The notes below the pieces were generated by a model. The model was not told where the DNA came from and did no database searches. It saw only the letters and a program-made list of their open reading frames with translations. A stretch of DNA of 64,000 bases, taken from contig NZ_CP093366.1 of assembly GCF_023380265.1 (NCBI RefSeq), forward strand, positions 1,426,001 through 1,490,000. Reading direction: 5' to 3'. Every line of letters starts with the position of its first letter. The first letter of the stretch is position 1. The stretch is from Bombilactobacillus folatiphilus (GTDB lineage Bacteria; Bacillota; Bacilli; Lactobacillales; Lactobacillaceae). This document shows positions 1 to 9,037 of the stretch, piece after piece. The position numbers and the translations under genes are program-made.

Positions 1-536
1 TGCGCATAATTTTGTGCAAACACTTCCGCCAAAATTTGCGGCCGCGCCTGACTTTGCAAATATTGTAAGCCATTAATTTGAAAATGTTCCGTCTCTTGAA
101 AGTGGATATCCTTGGTTAATTCTTCATTTAAATAAGTACATTGTCCCAACACATTTTGATAATTCAGACTAGATTCTTGACACCAAGTTGCTAACTCTTT
201 GACAGGCCACGACAATAGACCGTAACCATGCCCTTGAAAATCCACGCGCAATTGACTTTCGACGGCCATATTCCCCAGCACACCCGCAATCGCATTCAAA
301 CTCCAACCTAGTTTGGTCAAATTAACATAAACTTGCTGGGCAACCTTGATTTGATCTACCTGATAATCGGCACTGTAAATCAAATTAGATGTACGATAAA
401 TACTTTGAGCGCTGGGAATATGTTGTTTGGGAGTTTTCGTGGGTTGTGAAACTAAAGTTTTAGAAGATAATTTAGGCATGATAGAAGTTTGAAAATGTCG
501 TTTACGAATAGGATGAGCGCTTCTTTTTTTCTCCAT
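1..536 (-). CDS. phage-tail-type lysozyme domain protein (3' end outside window)
   Basis: Minus-strand frame open from an ATG at 536 to the window edge (178 codons seen). An AAAGGAA ribosome site precedes the start. Residues about 60-130 match the phage tail lysozyme domain pattern: AIAGVLGNMAVES, then GYGLLSW. E93 is the expected catalytic acid, and the GYG..SW segment follows as in that family, which cleaves peptidoglycan glycan strands. The first 45 residues are basic and Ser/Thr/Pro-rich, with no hydrophobic signal peptide that I can see, so the export route is unclear. No other phage genes lie beside it, so it is more likely a chromosomal hydrolase than part of a prophage. The rest of the protein cannot be judged. 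Confidence 0.75.
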   Translation of the reverse strand, partial: MEKKRSAHPIRKRHFQTSIMPKLSSKTLVSQPTKTPKQHIPSAQSIYRTSNLIYSADYQVDQIKVAQQVYVNLTKLGWSLNAIAGVLGNMAVESQLRVDFQGHGYGLLSWPVKELATWCQESSLNYQNVLGQCTYLNEELTKDIHFQETEHFQINGLQYLQSQARPQILAEVFAQNYA

Positions 537-733
537 AATCTGAAATTCCTTTATCGATTTTGTCAAAAAGTTGCCAATAAAATCACAATCTTGTACAAAT
601 ATTATTTTAATACAATTGATGAAAAATTTCTCTATAATCTTAACATCATTTTGAGGATCTTTTTCACAAAAAGGTTCAATCAATTTACAGATTTTTGGTG
701 GCTAGCTACAATATCATTAAGAGGAAATTATCA

Positions 734-2020
734 ATGCATAAGAAAAAGTTAGGATTCATCAGCATTATTTTACTAGGTTTAAACGGTATTATTGGTTCGG
801 GTATTTTTTTATTGCCGAATCAAATAGCTAAATTAGTGGGCAATGGCAGTTTTGGCATTATTATTTTCGATGCTGGCTTGGTCACCAGCATTGCCTTTTG
901 TTTTGCACAAGCGGCGTCATATTTTAAGGAAGACGGTGGGGCATATTTGTACGCTCAAAGTGCTTTTGGCAATTTTGTCGGCTTTGAAGTCGGTTTTGTA
1001 ACCTGGGCAATTTGTATCATCGCCCAAGCAACCATGAGTGCTGCCTTGAAAACAGAACTTGTGAATCTATTTCCAAACTTGGCACCTTATCAAAATTGGA
1101 TCGTCTCAGCTCTGCTAATTTTCCTCGCATTCCTGAATATTGGTGGCGTGCAAATTTCTAAATGGTTGATTAACTTAACTTCGATCGCTAAATTAACGCC
1201 GCTTATACTTTTTATTGTGATTGGTCTGTTTTTCATTCATCCCAATCGCATTAACGCCTTACCATTCAGTCAAAAAGTAGTTCAAACCAACTTCAATCAA
1301 GCTGCTCTCACAATGTTTTATGCTTTTACTGGTTTTGAAAGTATGGTCTTAGCGGCTGGAGAAATGCGCCATGTTCAAAAAAACTTGCCCCGCGCCATTA
1401 TTCTCGTCATCGGCAGCGTTGCAAGCCTTTATTTGTTAATTCAAATTGTAGCAGCCGGTACTTTGGGCAAAACCCTAGGCATCACCAAGGTACCCGTTCA
1501 AGCTAGTTTCACCCAAATTGCAGGGCGCACGGGTTATAATTTAGTGGGTTTAGGAACCCTTTTATCAATGGCCGGTCTGCTCGTCACTTCTAGTTTTGTC
1601 ACGCCACGTGCTGCCGTAGCCTTAGCAGCACATCAGCATTTACCGCAAATTTTAAACTGGCGTAATCAATATCATGCACCGTTTATGGCCATTCTGGTCA
1701 GCACCGGTTTATCCTTAATCATCATGTGGTTCGGCAATTTCAGTGCCTTAGCTCAAATTAGCGCGGTGTCACGCTTCGCACAATATTTGCCGACCTGTTT
1801 AGCTGTGCTTGTTTTTCAAAAAACTAAAACGTTACATCCCCAGCAATTTCACCTCTGGGGTGGACCAGTAATTCCTCTCATTGCCATTGTAGTCAGCTGT
1901 TGGTTATTGAGTAAAGTTAGCACCGCCAAATTATTAGCCGGGTTAGGCGCTTTATTCATTGGCGTTCCAATTTACTTGCTGATGCATTTTTGGAAGCGGC
2001 ACAACGCTCACGCCGACTAA
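734..2020 (+). CDS. APC-superfamily amino acid permease
   Basis: Integral membrane carrier for amino acids or polyamines, 428 residues with about 12 hydrophobic segments. The N-terminal segment LNGIIGSGIFLLP is the APC-family substrate-binding motif in the first transmembrane helix, and GGAYLYAQSAFG in the loop after helix 2 is also typical. The ATG at 734 is preferred over an upstream TTG at 695 because GAGGAAA lies just before it. The substrate cannot be named from sequence. The stop codon region overlaps the end of the convergent metal-transport permease gene by 4 bp, so no dedicated terminator separates the two units. Confidence 0.9.
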   Translation: MHKKKLGFISIILLGLNGIIGSGIFLLPNQIAKLVGNGSFGIIIFDAGLVTSIAFCFAQAASYFKEDGGAYLYAQSAFGNFVGFEVGFVTWAICIIAQATMSAALKTELVNLFPNLAPYQNWIVSALLIFLAFLNIGGVQISKWLINLTSIAKLTPLILFIVIGLFFIHPNRINALPFSQKVVQTNFNQAALTMFYAFTGFESMVLAAGEMRHVQKNLPRAIILVIGSVASLYLLIQIVAAGTLGKTLGITKVPVQASFTQIAGRTGYNLVGLGTLLSMAGLLVTSSFVTPRAAVALAAHQHLPQILNWRNQYHAPFMAILVSTGLSLIIMWFGNFSALAQISAVSRFAQYLPTCLAVLVFQKTKTLHPQQFHLWGGPVIPLIAIVVSCWLLSKVSTAKLLAGLGALFIGVPIYLLMHFWKRHNAHAD

Positions 2021-2814
2021 AAGTGTCGTGCTAATTTTTGGTAGCCAATGGCTAATAAATACAAAATTGTTTCAATTGTGGTGATAAAAAATGTCACCGG
2101 CAAATTCGTGATATAGCCTAAAAATAAGCCCAACCAAGTCCCAATTAACGCAAACACGATACTAAAGCTGATTAAACTATGCACTGATTTGCCAAAAAAT
2201 TGCGCAGTGGCGGCTGGTAAAGTCAACAAAGCAAACACTAACAACGACCCAACAATTTGTGACACGATACTAATCGTTAAAGCCATCATCACTAAAAAAA
2301 TCAGATTAATGGCCCAATTATAGCGCATACTCGTTTGAGCACCGACTGCATCAAAAAAATCAAACTTCAAATGTCGGTACAGCAAAAATAAAATCATTAA
2401 AACAAGTGCTGCAATGCCGAGAATTTGCAACACATCGTGGCGACTGATCCCAACAATACTGCCAAATAAAATATTTGTCGCATATGAAGCGCTGGCTTTG
2501 GAAATGGACAAAAATAAGACGCCTAAGCCCATAAAAAAGGCTGAGATCAAGCTGATAACGGTACCTTTCAACGGTCGATTACGATTAAACAAACCCGCAA
2601 TTAAGGAACTAATAAAGGTAAAAAATAACATTCCATTTAAGGGCGACCAACCAACCCACAAGCCAAAACTGGCACCTGAAAAACCAATTTCGGACATGGT
2701 ATGCGTCAAAAACGACAGCCGTCGAGCCGTCACAAACACCCCGATAATCCCACACAAGATGGAAATGACCGTAGCTGTAATAAAAGCATTTTGCATAAAT
2801 TCATAACTCAACAT
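2017..2814 (-). CDS. zinc/manganese ABC transporter, membrane permease (ABC-3 family)
   Basis: 265 residues, about eight hydrophobic helices, with the ABC-3 (ZnuB/AdcB/MntB) architecture; for example RRLSFLTHTMSEIGFSGAS near the N-terminus. It forms the channel of a metal importer with the ATPase and lipoprotein encoded just upstream. Its ATG overlaps the ATPase stop codon by one base (TAATG), which indicates translational coupling. Metal specificity is inferred from the divergent Fur/Zur-type regulator and is more likely zinc than manganese, but sequence alone does not settle it. Confidence 0.9.
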   Translation of the reverse strand: MLSYEFMQNAFITATVISILCGIIGVFVTARRLSFLTHTMSEIGFSGASFGLWVGWSPLNGMLFFTFISSLIAGLFNRNRPLKGTVISLISAFFMGLGVLFLSISKASASYATNILFGSIVGISRHDVLQILGIAALVLMILFLLYRHLKFDFFDAVGAQTSMRYNWAINLIFLVMMALTISIVSQIVGSLLVFALLTLPAATAQFFGKSVHSLISFSIVFALIGTWLGLFLGYITNLPVTFFITTIETILYLLAIGYQKLARHF

Positions 2815-3446
2815 TAATTATTTCCTCCTGGCAAAATTAAACGCTGGCTGTTTCCATAACGTTGCAATAATTCAGGATCATGCGTAATAAAAATAACCGT
2901 GGTTCCTTGTTGGTTCAACTCTTGTACCACGTCCATCACCTCAAATTTGGCTTGTTCATCTAAGCTGGCTGTCGGTTCATCCAAAATCAGTAATTGTGGT
3001 TGATCGACAATGGCTTGTGCTAAATAACTATGCTGCTTTTCGCCACCCGACATTTGTCCTAAACGTAAATTTTGCTTGGCAGTCAAATGTGTCTTCGCTA
3101 AAGCCTGTTGAACTCGGTCTTTTTCTTGTCGATTCAACCATGGTCGTAAAGAATGACTTAATTTTAACGCCACAAAGGCCTTCGCTGATAAAGGATAATC
3201 GGCATCCAGATTGCGAAATTGCGGGACATAACCCATTTGCCGCAATGACACCACCGACTTGAGCGTTCCACTCGTTGGCGTTAATTGTTGTAAAATAATG
3301 CGTAATAACGTCGTTTTGCCCGAACCGTTGGGACCCAGAATACAAAAAAAATCCCCTTGCCGAATCGCAAACGAAAGTTTTTGAAAAATAATTTTTTGCT
3401 CAAATTTCATACTTAAATCAGTTGCTTGGATCAAAATTTTATTCAT
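2814..3446 (-). CDS. zinc/manganese ABC transporter, ATP-binding subunit
   Basis: 210-residue ABC ATPase powering the metal importer. Visible motifs in order: Walker A GPNGSGKTT, signature MSGGEKQ, Walker B LLILDEPTASLD and the switch histidine in FITHD. I take the ATG at 3446 as the start rather than a TTG at 3458, because GAGGCG lies at a good distance before the ATG. The start overlaps the end of the binding-protein gene by 8 bp. The gene order is binding protein, ATPase, permease. Confidence 0.92.
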   Translation of the reverse strand: MNKILIQATDLSMKFEQKIIFQKLSFAIRQGDFFCILGPNGSGKTTLLRIILQQLTPTSGTLKSVVSLRQMGYVPQFRNLDADYPLSAKAFVALKLSHSLRPWLNRQEKDRVQQALAKTHLTAKQNLRLGQMSGGEKQHSYLAQAIVDQPQLLILDEPTASLDEQAKFEVMDVVQELNQQGTTVIFITHDPELLQRYGNSQRLILPGGNN

Positions 3447-4335
3447 GTGTCGCCTCAATTTTCAAAATTGCTCGGTAATATTTGGTTAACCATTGCACAT
3501 AGCTTTGATTCGCCGGCTGCGTTTCAGTAACTTTCAGCAAGGGAATTTGATGTTTTTGTGCCAAGTCACTCAAATTATCAATCACCGGACTGCTTTCTTG
3601 CTGATTAACAACGAAGAAAGCAATTTTGCGCTGTTTAATCAAGTTTTGCAAATGCGTAATATCTTGCGGTGTCGGATCAGAACCCTCCTCGATCGCTTTG
3701 GCAAACTGCGGATTAGCAATTTGATAGCCCATTTCTTTTAAAGAATAGTCAAAAACCGGCTCACTAATCGCGACCAATTTTTGCGAACGTTGCTGCTTAA
3801 TCCGATAAATGAGCGTTTGCAACGGCTCTAATGTCTGCAAATAACGATTCCGATTCCGATTAAAATTCTTACGATATTGCGGATATTGCCGGCTCAAATC
3901 AGCCGTCAAAGCATTAGCTGTTTTGGCCAAAGTATGGCTATCGTACCACAAATGAGGGTTGGCACCCCTTTTTTTCTTGAGTAATCGACCCACATTGAGT
4001 TGCTTCGTGTGCTCATTATCAGCCAACAATTTAGTCATCCAGTCGTCATAACCCAAACCGTTATAAATGGCGAATTGGGCGCCGGCCACTTGCTTAGCAT
4101 TTTTCACTGTCGGTTCAAAGTCATGGGGATCAGCGTTAGGATTATTCATCACGGCCTGTACACTGCCATGATCCCCCACAATTTGGCGGGCCATCCGCGC
4201 ATAAGTCGGCGTGGAAGTGACAATTCGAATCTGAGATGGCTTATGTTGCATTCGCGTCTGGTTTTGACAACCTGTTATCATGAGCAAGACTGCACCGAAA
4301 AGTAGACTACACCACCAAGCTTTGTTGAACCTCAT
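3439..4335 (-). CDS. zinc/manganese ABC transporter, substrate-binding lipoprotein (ZnuA/AdcA type)
   Basis: 298-residue extracellular binding protein of the cluster A-I metal-binding family. The signal peptide ends in the lipobox LMITGC, so the mature protein is a lipoprotein anchored at the Cys. NNPNADPHDFEPT contains the conserved first metal-ligand histidine; NPHLWYDSHT carries the second, and SDPTPQDI is the C-terminal family motif. There is no long His-rich loop, which is common in many zinc-specific members, so manganese remains possible. The start is set at the ATG following AAGGGAGAA; the upstream ATG at 4362 has no such site. First gene of the three-gene importer operon. Confidence 0.9.
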   Translation of the reverse strand: MRFNKAWWCSLLFGAVLLMITGCQNQTRMQHKPSQIRIVTSTPTYARMARQIVGDHGSVQAVMNNPNADPHDFEPTVKNAKQVAGAQFAIYNGLGYDDWMTKLLADNEHTKQLNVGRLLKKKRGANPHLWYDSHTLAKTANALTADLSRQYPQYRKNFNRNRNRYLQTLEPLQTLIYRIKQQRSQKLVAISEPVFDYSLKEMGYQIANPQFAKAIEEGSDPTPQDITHLQNLIKQRKIAFFVVNQQESSPVIDNLSDLAQKHQIPLLKVTETQPANQSYVQWLTKYYRAILKIEATHE

Positions 4336-4383
4336 CTGCAATTCTCCCTTAGTTATTGGCAATCAGTTATTTGTTTAGCATCT

Positions 4384-4404
4384 AAATAGTAACAATTACT
4401 TTTT
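4384..4404. promoter_or_regulatory. candidate Zur/Fur-family operator
   Basis: A 9-3-9 inverted repeat, AAATAGTAA-CAA-TTACTTTTT, with eight of nine pairs matching. The core GTAACAATTAC resembles the GTAATnATTAC core of Firmicute Zur boxes. It sits between the divergent metal ABC operon (start 4335) and the Fur-family regulator (start 4498), where a metal-responsive repressor would control the importer and perhaps itself. The palindrome is seen directly; the regulator assignment is inference. Confidence 0.55.
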
Positions 4405-4497
4405 AAAGAATAACATATTTTCAACATAGCGTCTATCCTGCTCCCTTAGCTGGATATGCTACAATAACAAGTACCGTTTTGCAGTCAGGAGAAAACC

Positions 4498-4926
4498 ATG
4501 GATCAACTACAATTAGCATTCCAAATTTTACAAACACATCACTTCAAACTCACCAAACAGCGCCGGAGTTTATTAGCATATTTGGTCCAATACAGCAATT
4601 ATTACATTGCGTTGTCCCAATTGGATCAGCATTTGCGAGCTACTTATCCCACAATGAGCCACGAAACAATTTACCGCAATGTCAAAGAAATGCAACATTT
4701 AGATATTGTCGAAACCAAAATGTTTAATAACGGTTTACGTGTCAAATTTCAATGTGACTTTACCACCAAGGAACACAGTCACTTTATCTGTCAACTTTGC
4801 GGACGAGCAACCGAAATTCCGCTGCCTGATTTTCACAAAGCCTTAGACCAACTCAAAAATGCCCAGATCGACTCTTATCATGTCGAAGTTCTAGGCATTT
4901 GTGAACACTGTCAAACAAAAAATTAA
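4498..4926 (+). CDS. zur: Fur-family metal-responsive regulator, probably Zur
   Basis: 142-residue Fur superfamily protein: N-terminal winged helix (residues about 10-80, with MSHETIYRNVKEM as the recognition region) and a C-terminal dimerisation domain. Two CxxC pairs, CQLC near residue 100 and CEHC near residue 135, form the structural zinc site found in Zur and PerR. Divergent transcription from a zinc-type ABC importer favours Zur over PerR or Fur. A TCAGGAG ribosome site precedes the ATG. The end overlaps the convergent C-S lyase gene by 4 bp. Confidence 0.8.
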   Translation: MDQLQLAFQILQTHHFKLTKQRRSLLAYLVQYSNYYIALSQLDQHLRATYPTMSHETIYRNVKEMQHLDIVETKMFNNGLRVKFQCDFTTKEHSHFICQLCGRATEIPLPDFHKALDQLKNAQIDSYHVEVLGICEHCQTKN

Positions 4927-6110
4927 GCTTGATCTAAATCTTGTAATACTTTAATTAAACGCTGGATTCCTTCTTCTAGAATAGTTCTCGGGGTGGCAAA
5001 ATTTAATCGAATAAACAGACCATCTTGTGCCGTTAAATCAAATTCTTCATTGGTTTGCACCCCCACGCCACCTTGATCTAACGCCATTTGTAACTGTTCT
5101 TCAGAAACTTTCAAATAACTGACATCAATCCAAGCTAAATAGGTGGCTTGACTGCGCGTAACTTGCGCTTTCGTTTGCGATTCGATTTGGTCAGTCAAAA
5201 ATTGCAAATTATCAGCTAAATAAATCAATAATTCATCTAACCAAGGTTGTCCTGCTTGATACGCGGCTTTAAGTGCTGGCAATGCTAAAGTCGTTGGCAA
5301 ATCAGGGTTAGAAGCATAGCTGGCTGCTTGTTGCATTGCCGTTTGATAAGCTTCATTAGTGGTGTAGTAGTAGGCAAATTGGAACCCTGCCAAATTAAAG
5401 GTTTTGGACGGTGACTTAAAGGTAATCATATGATCTTGATATTCTGGACAGACCGTTGCCAAGGGCGAATAGTGATTGCCCGGCAGAATCAAGTCACTAT
5501 GAATATCATCAGATAAAATAATCACTTGATATTTTTGACAAATTTGGACAAAATGTCGCAATTCTGCAGGCGTCCAAACACGCCCCGTCGGATTATGCGG
5601 ATTACATAAAATCGCCATTTTAACATGATGAGTTTGAATTTTGGTTTCCAAATCGACCCAGTCAATTTGATAACCTTGCGCGGTTTTCATTAACGGATTG
5701 GTAATTAACTGCCGCTTACTTGCTTCAATCGCAAGCTTGAAATGGCCATAGAGTGGTGTTTGGGTAATAATCGCGTCACCCTCCTTGGTCAGACCACGAA
5801 TCGCCATGGACAACCCATTAACCACACCCGCACTGTAACCTAGATTTTCGGGCACAATCTGCCAAGCATTGCGTTGCTGCAGCCACTGCGCAATTACGCT
5901 AGGAATCTCCGTCATCCCTGGCTCCACAGTATAACCATAGATACCTTGCGCAACTTGCTTTTGCACAGCTTCAATGATCGGCTTAGGCGACTGAAAATCC
6001 ATATCCGCAATCCACATCGGAATGACTTCCGGATTTTGATAAACATCCTGCGCCCCGTCCCATTTGATACTATAAGTATTATGTCGTTGATGCACTTGGT
6101 CAAAATTCAT
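4923..6110 (-). CDS. MalY/PatB-family PLP enzyme (putative cystathionine beta-lyase)
   Basis: 395-residue fold-type I aminotransferase-like enzyme that probably cleaves C-S bonds of cystathionine or cysteine, giving pyruvate, ammonia and a thiol. Visible: PMWIADMDFQSP at the N-terminus (MalY/PatB hallmark), CNPHNPTGRVW, SDDIHSDLI, and KSPSKTFNLAG with the PLP-binding lysine. Two in-frame ATGs stand close together; AAAGGAG lies 8 bases before the second (6110), so I use that one. A second family member lies at 9516-10700 in a different context. Confidence 0.85.
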   Translation of the reverse strand: MNFDQVHQRHNTYSIKWDGAQDVYQNPEVIPMWIADMDFQSPKPIIEAVQKQVAQGIYGYTVEPGMTEIPSVIAQWLQQRNAWQIVPENLGYSAGVVNGLSMAIRGLTKEGDAIITQTPLYGHFKLAIEASKRQLITNPLMKTAQGYQIDWVDLETKIQTHHVKMAILCNPHNPTGRVWTPAELRHFVQICQKYQVIILSDDIHSDLILPGNHYSPLATVCPEYQDHMITFKSPSKTFNLAGFQFAYYYTTNEAYQTAMQQAASYASNPDLPTTLALPALKAAYQAGQPWLDELLIYLADNLQFLTDQIESQTKAQVTRSQATYLAWIDVSYLKVSEEQLQMALDQGGVGVQTNEEFDLTAQDGLFIRLNFATPRTILEEGIQRLIKVLQDLDQA

Positions 6111-6230
6111 TTTCATTACTCCTTTTTATCAATCATTGGATTAATTTTACTACTAGCTTATAGAACTAGCCAAACACTAGTTTCTATTATAAAATTGAAC
6201 TAAATGAATTTGAATATTGAGGGTTATTCA

Positions 6231-7406
6231 ATGTTAAATAAGAAAACTAGATTACTTTTGATCGGTATCATCGCGTTAGCAATTATCGCGCGTTTGTCCT
6301 CATCAACAGCACCAGCCATTGGCGTCATTGCGCAAGCTTTCCCGCATGCCAATAAAACGGCCGTTGAATCAATCGCCACGATCGGGGATTCAGCAGCGGT
6401 CATTTCAGCTTTAGTGGTTGGTAAATTACTAGATCACTGGACATTCAAAAAAATTGCCATGATTAGTGTCGGTATTCTGAGTTTAGGCGGTTTATTGCCG
6501 TTACTATTTCACCATTCGGTTAATCAATTATTAGTTTGGGGCTTCCTAGCGGGCCTAGGGACCGGTGGCATCACGACCATTTTACCTAGTTTACAAGCTT
6601 ATACTTTTAGCGGTGAACGTTTGGCTACGATGCTGGGTAATGTCGTGGCACTCGAAAATGGAACGTCGATGCTGCTCGTTTTTGGCAGCGGCTTGTTGGC
6701 GGCTGGTAGTTGGTTACACACGTACTACTTATTTTTCTTAGCCTTAATTGCTTTGGTTGTTGTCAGCCTGGTAATTCCCAACAAGCGGCCTGACCAGAAA
6801 TCAGACGAACAAACGACCCAGACTGTCCAACAGACCCAATTTGGACACATTATTTACTATCTCATTTTGGCAAGTGTCATGGTTGGCCTCGAAGCAGTTT
6901 TGTACAATAAAAATGCACTTTATGTACAACATTATCACTTAGGTTCGCCGGCTTTAACAGGGAAAATTATGATGCTTGATGGATTGGCCGCGATTATCAT
7001 GGGCTTAATCATCCGCTGGTTGCGCAAATGGTTCAAACAATATCTGCTGGTGGTTAGTTTTAGTCTGGTGGCGCTTGGAGGTCTGCTTTTATTGAATTGG
7101 CACACCGTTATCAGTATCACTCTGGCAACCTTTTTCATCGGCAGCGCCAGTGCTACGACATTGATGACAGTACCGTACTTGTTATCAAATCTGGCGACCG
7201 CCAAACATTATCCGCTGGTGATGGGTTGTTTTTCAGCTATTACCAGTCTGGGTTTTTCAGGTTCGGCATTATTTTTCAACAGTCTTGTCCCACATTTTTC
7301 TAAAAATTTGCTGCAGGGAACGTATGGATTACAAATTGTGATTGCTATTATCATGGCACTCATCGTCTTCATTAGTGCCCTCTTAAAAAAGAAAACAACA
7401 AATTAA
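6231..7406 (+). CDS. major facilitator superfamily transporter (CynX/NimT-like)
   Basis: 391 residues with about 12 hydrophobic helices. The first helices (STAPAIGVIAQAFPHANKTAVESIATIGDSAAVISALVVG, described here only as residues about 20-60) have an MFS layout with a short cytoplasmic loop KLLDHWTFKK between helices 2 and 3. The start is set at 6231, where GAGGGT precedes the ATG; an ATG at 6204 lacks a ribosome site. It is divergent from the MalY-like gene, about 120 bp away. Substrate unknown. Confidence 0.75.
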   Translation: MLNKKTRLLLIGIIALAIIARLSSSTAPAIGVIAQAFPHANKTAVESIATIGDSAAVISALVVGKLLDHWTFKKIAMISVGILSLGGLLPLLFHHSVNQLLVWGFLAGLGTGGITTILPSLQAYTFSGERLATMLGNVVALENGTSMLLVFGSGLLAAGSWLHTYYLFFLALIALVVVSLVIPNKRPDQKSDEQTTQTVQQTQFGHIIYYLILASVMVGLEAVLYNKNALYVQHYHLGSPALTGKIMMLDGLAAIIMGLIIRWLRKWFKQYLLVVSFSLVALGGLLLLNWHTVISITLATFFIGSASATTLMTVPYLLSNLATAKHYPLVMGCFSAITSLGFSGSALFFNSLVPHFSKNLLQGTYGLQIVIAIIMALIVFISALLKKKTTN

Positions 7407-7469
7407 TTTTACAATTGACCTGTTTCGTGTCATCATGGAATGTGGAGTTTATATAGGAGGAGATTGATT

Positions 7470-7796
7470 TTGGATACTCAATATAGTGAAAAATCAGTTG
7501 AAGCATTTTTAACATTTTACGTACATCATTTTAAAGACGATGACTTAGAAATTATTTCTCAGTACGATTTGGATCATCATGTCACAGAATTGAATGCCTT
7601 TATCAATAATGATCGCAGTTTTCGGATGAAGGATATTGTGCCAATTCTGGTGTGCAAACATAATGAAATTATTAGTTTATTGCTGGAAGATTTAGTCAAC
7701 AATGCTCAGCTAGACATGAATCAACTGGATACTCCCCAAGCTTGGGAAAATTGGTATCGCGAAGAAAAGGGTAAAATTAAAGAACCTGAACGGTAA
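7470..7796 (+). CDS. hypothetical small acidic protein
   Basis: 109 residues if read from the TTG at 7470, which follows AGGAGGAG by nine bases; the ATG at 7440 has no ribosome site. The protein is acidic and soluble, with no membrane segment or signal peptide, and I see no family motif. It follows the MFS gene by about 60 bp and may share its transcript. A terminator-like hairpin follows at about 7998-8037. Function unknown. Confidence 0.6.
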   Translation: MDTQYSEKSVEAFLTFYVHHFKDDDLEIISQYDLDHHVTELNAFINNDRSFRMKDIVPILVCKHNEIISLLLEDLVNNAQLDMNQLDTPQAWENWYREEKGKIKEPER

Positions 7797-7841
7797 GATA
7801 GTATTTAAAAATGGGCTACTAATTTATTCGATTGAATAATT

Positions 7842-7913
7842 TGACATGCACCCCAAAATAAAGACAATTTTGGAGGTGTATTTTTTGTGGCCAAATTATT
7901 TACATTAACATAA
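7842..7913 (+). mobile_element. possible solo left end of an IS3-family element
   Basis: The stretch begins TGACATGCACCCCAAAAT and continues with a near-complementary TTTTGGAGGTGTA, then a ribosome site and GTG followed by eight sense codons (MAKLFTLT) and a stop. This resembles the terminal inverted repeat plus transposase start of IS150-group IS3 elements as I remember them. No transposase or right end follows. The same bases could simply be a hairpin with a T-run acting as terminator for the upstream gene. Confidence 0.3.
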
Positions 7914-7997
7914 TAAATTATTATTATTCAATGTTGGTTATTAAACTCCATTTTGGATTCATCAAGTTTATATTTTGATTAAGTATAAATTATGAAT

Positions 7998-8037
7998 AAA
8001 AATCGTGCCGATTAAAATGATAATCGACACGATTTTT
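7998..8037. terminator. intrinsic terminator, probably bidirectional
   Basis: A 17-bp stem with one mismatch: AAAAATCGTGCCGATTA, a six-base loop, and TAATCGACACGATTTTT. It has an A-run on one side and a T-run on the other. It lies between a plus-strand small gene and the end of the minus-strand restriction-subunit remnant, so it can serve both. Confidence 0.8.
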
Positions 8038-8071
8038 GATAGAACTTAAAATGTAAATCCTAGAATTAGAA

Positions 8072-8826
8072 CTAATCATCAGCGCTAGTTAACTGAGCAA
8101 GTTGGTTCATAGTATTTTGTCCATCACCTTTAGTGTAGAATTTCAAGCCACTAATGTGAACATTGGCATCTTCTTCTTCAAATTCCATCTCCGCTTGGTG
8201 ATCAGACATGTAAAGTAACAAATCTTGTTTCCACAATTCACTGACAAACTTATCACTACTCATGCCCTTGGGCTCGATAAAAATCTGAAAATAGAATTCA
8301 TTATTTTCCAGAAACAGAATGAAATCTGGTTGAAATCCTTCTAAATGCACACCAACTTGCTCACCAGATCGGTTAATTCGCGACCCATATTGATGGAGTT
8401 TTAACTTTTCACCCTTCGCTGATTCACGATGCATGTTTTCATCCATACGAAACAAATAAACGGCTTGCTGATATTTTTCTTTTAATTCCTGGATACGTGA
8501 CCTAATATGTTCAATCAATTCATACTCTAGTTTATTGACAATGGCACGATCATAAACATAAAAATCATCGTTCATATCATAAACCGCAATTTGTTGAGTC
8601 GGCTCGGTCAACAGCAATGTTGGTTTTGAAAAGTCAACTCTAAAGAACATATCTTTCTATTATTGACTACATAAATATAATTTTTTGTTTTTCCAATGAA
8701 TAGTTGTTGCGTCAATTTTAAGGCTCTTTTTAAATTAGAAAGATATTTTTTAAATGAATTGACCTCAGAAACGGTAATTTTATGATATTCTAAATCACTT
8801 TTCAAATCATAATTATTTGAACTCAT
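8072..8826 (-). pseudogene. fragment of a type III restriction enzyme (Res) C-terminal nuclease domain
   Basis: Two overlapping minus-strand frames. The downstream one (8072-8650, 192 codons) contains GFQPDFILFL then IFIEPKG, spaced as in the PD-ExK nuclease domain of type III Res subunits, which cut DNA near the recognition site. It has no ribosome site, and an in-frame stop lies just before its ATG. The upstream frame (8608-8826, 72 codons) has a GAGAGGA site and an ATG but ends in the overlap; its sequence is not recognisable. A frameshift probably joins parts of one decayed gene. No helicase domain or Mod methylase is present. Alternatively the 72-codon frame is a separate small gene. Confidence 0.55.
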
Positions 8827-8838
8827 AGAAAATCCTCT

Positions 8839-8876
8839 CAAAAAAAGAACCAATAGCCATTCAGCTACTGGTTCTT
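8839..8876 (-). terminator. intrinsic terminator downstream of the malX-like operon
   Basis: On the minus strand a 13-bp stem (AAGAACCAGTAGC pairing with GCTATTGGTTCTT, one mismatch) is followed directly by seven Ts. It lies about 160 bp after the stop of the EIIA gene and would end the PTS operon. The 210 bp between 8827 and 9037 hold nothing else I can assign. Confidence 0.75.
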
Positions 8877-9037
8877 ATCAAGTTTTTCTGTTGCCAGCCA
8901 ACGATCTGGGATACACCCAGCTTAATATATCTGGTTTTTAGTTGCTTGATCAACAAAAAGAGAAAACAGATCTCCTCTCAATGAGAGAATAACATTAATA
9001 TTTAGAATAAACAATTAAAATAATTCACCTACTTAAT

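Noticed and set aside
1-536. Prophage
   Set aside because: Only one lysozyme-type domain is seen; no capsid, tail, integrase or terminase genes are present in the window.
2414-3345. Plus- and minus-strand frames overlapping the metal ABC genes
   Set aside because: They overlap genes with complete Walker, signature and permease motifs and have no start signals of their own.
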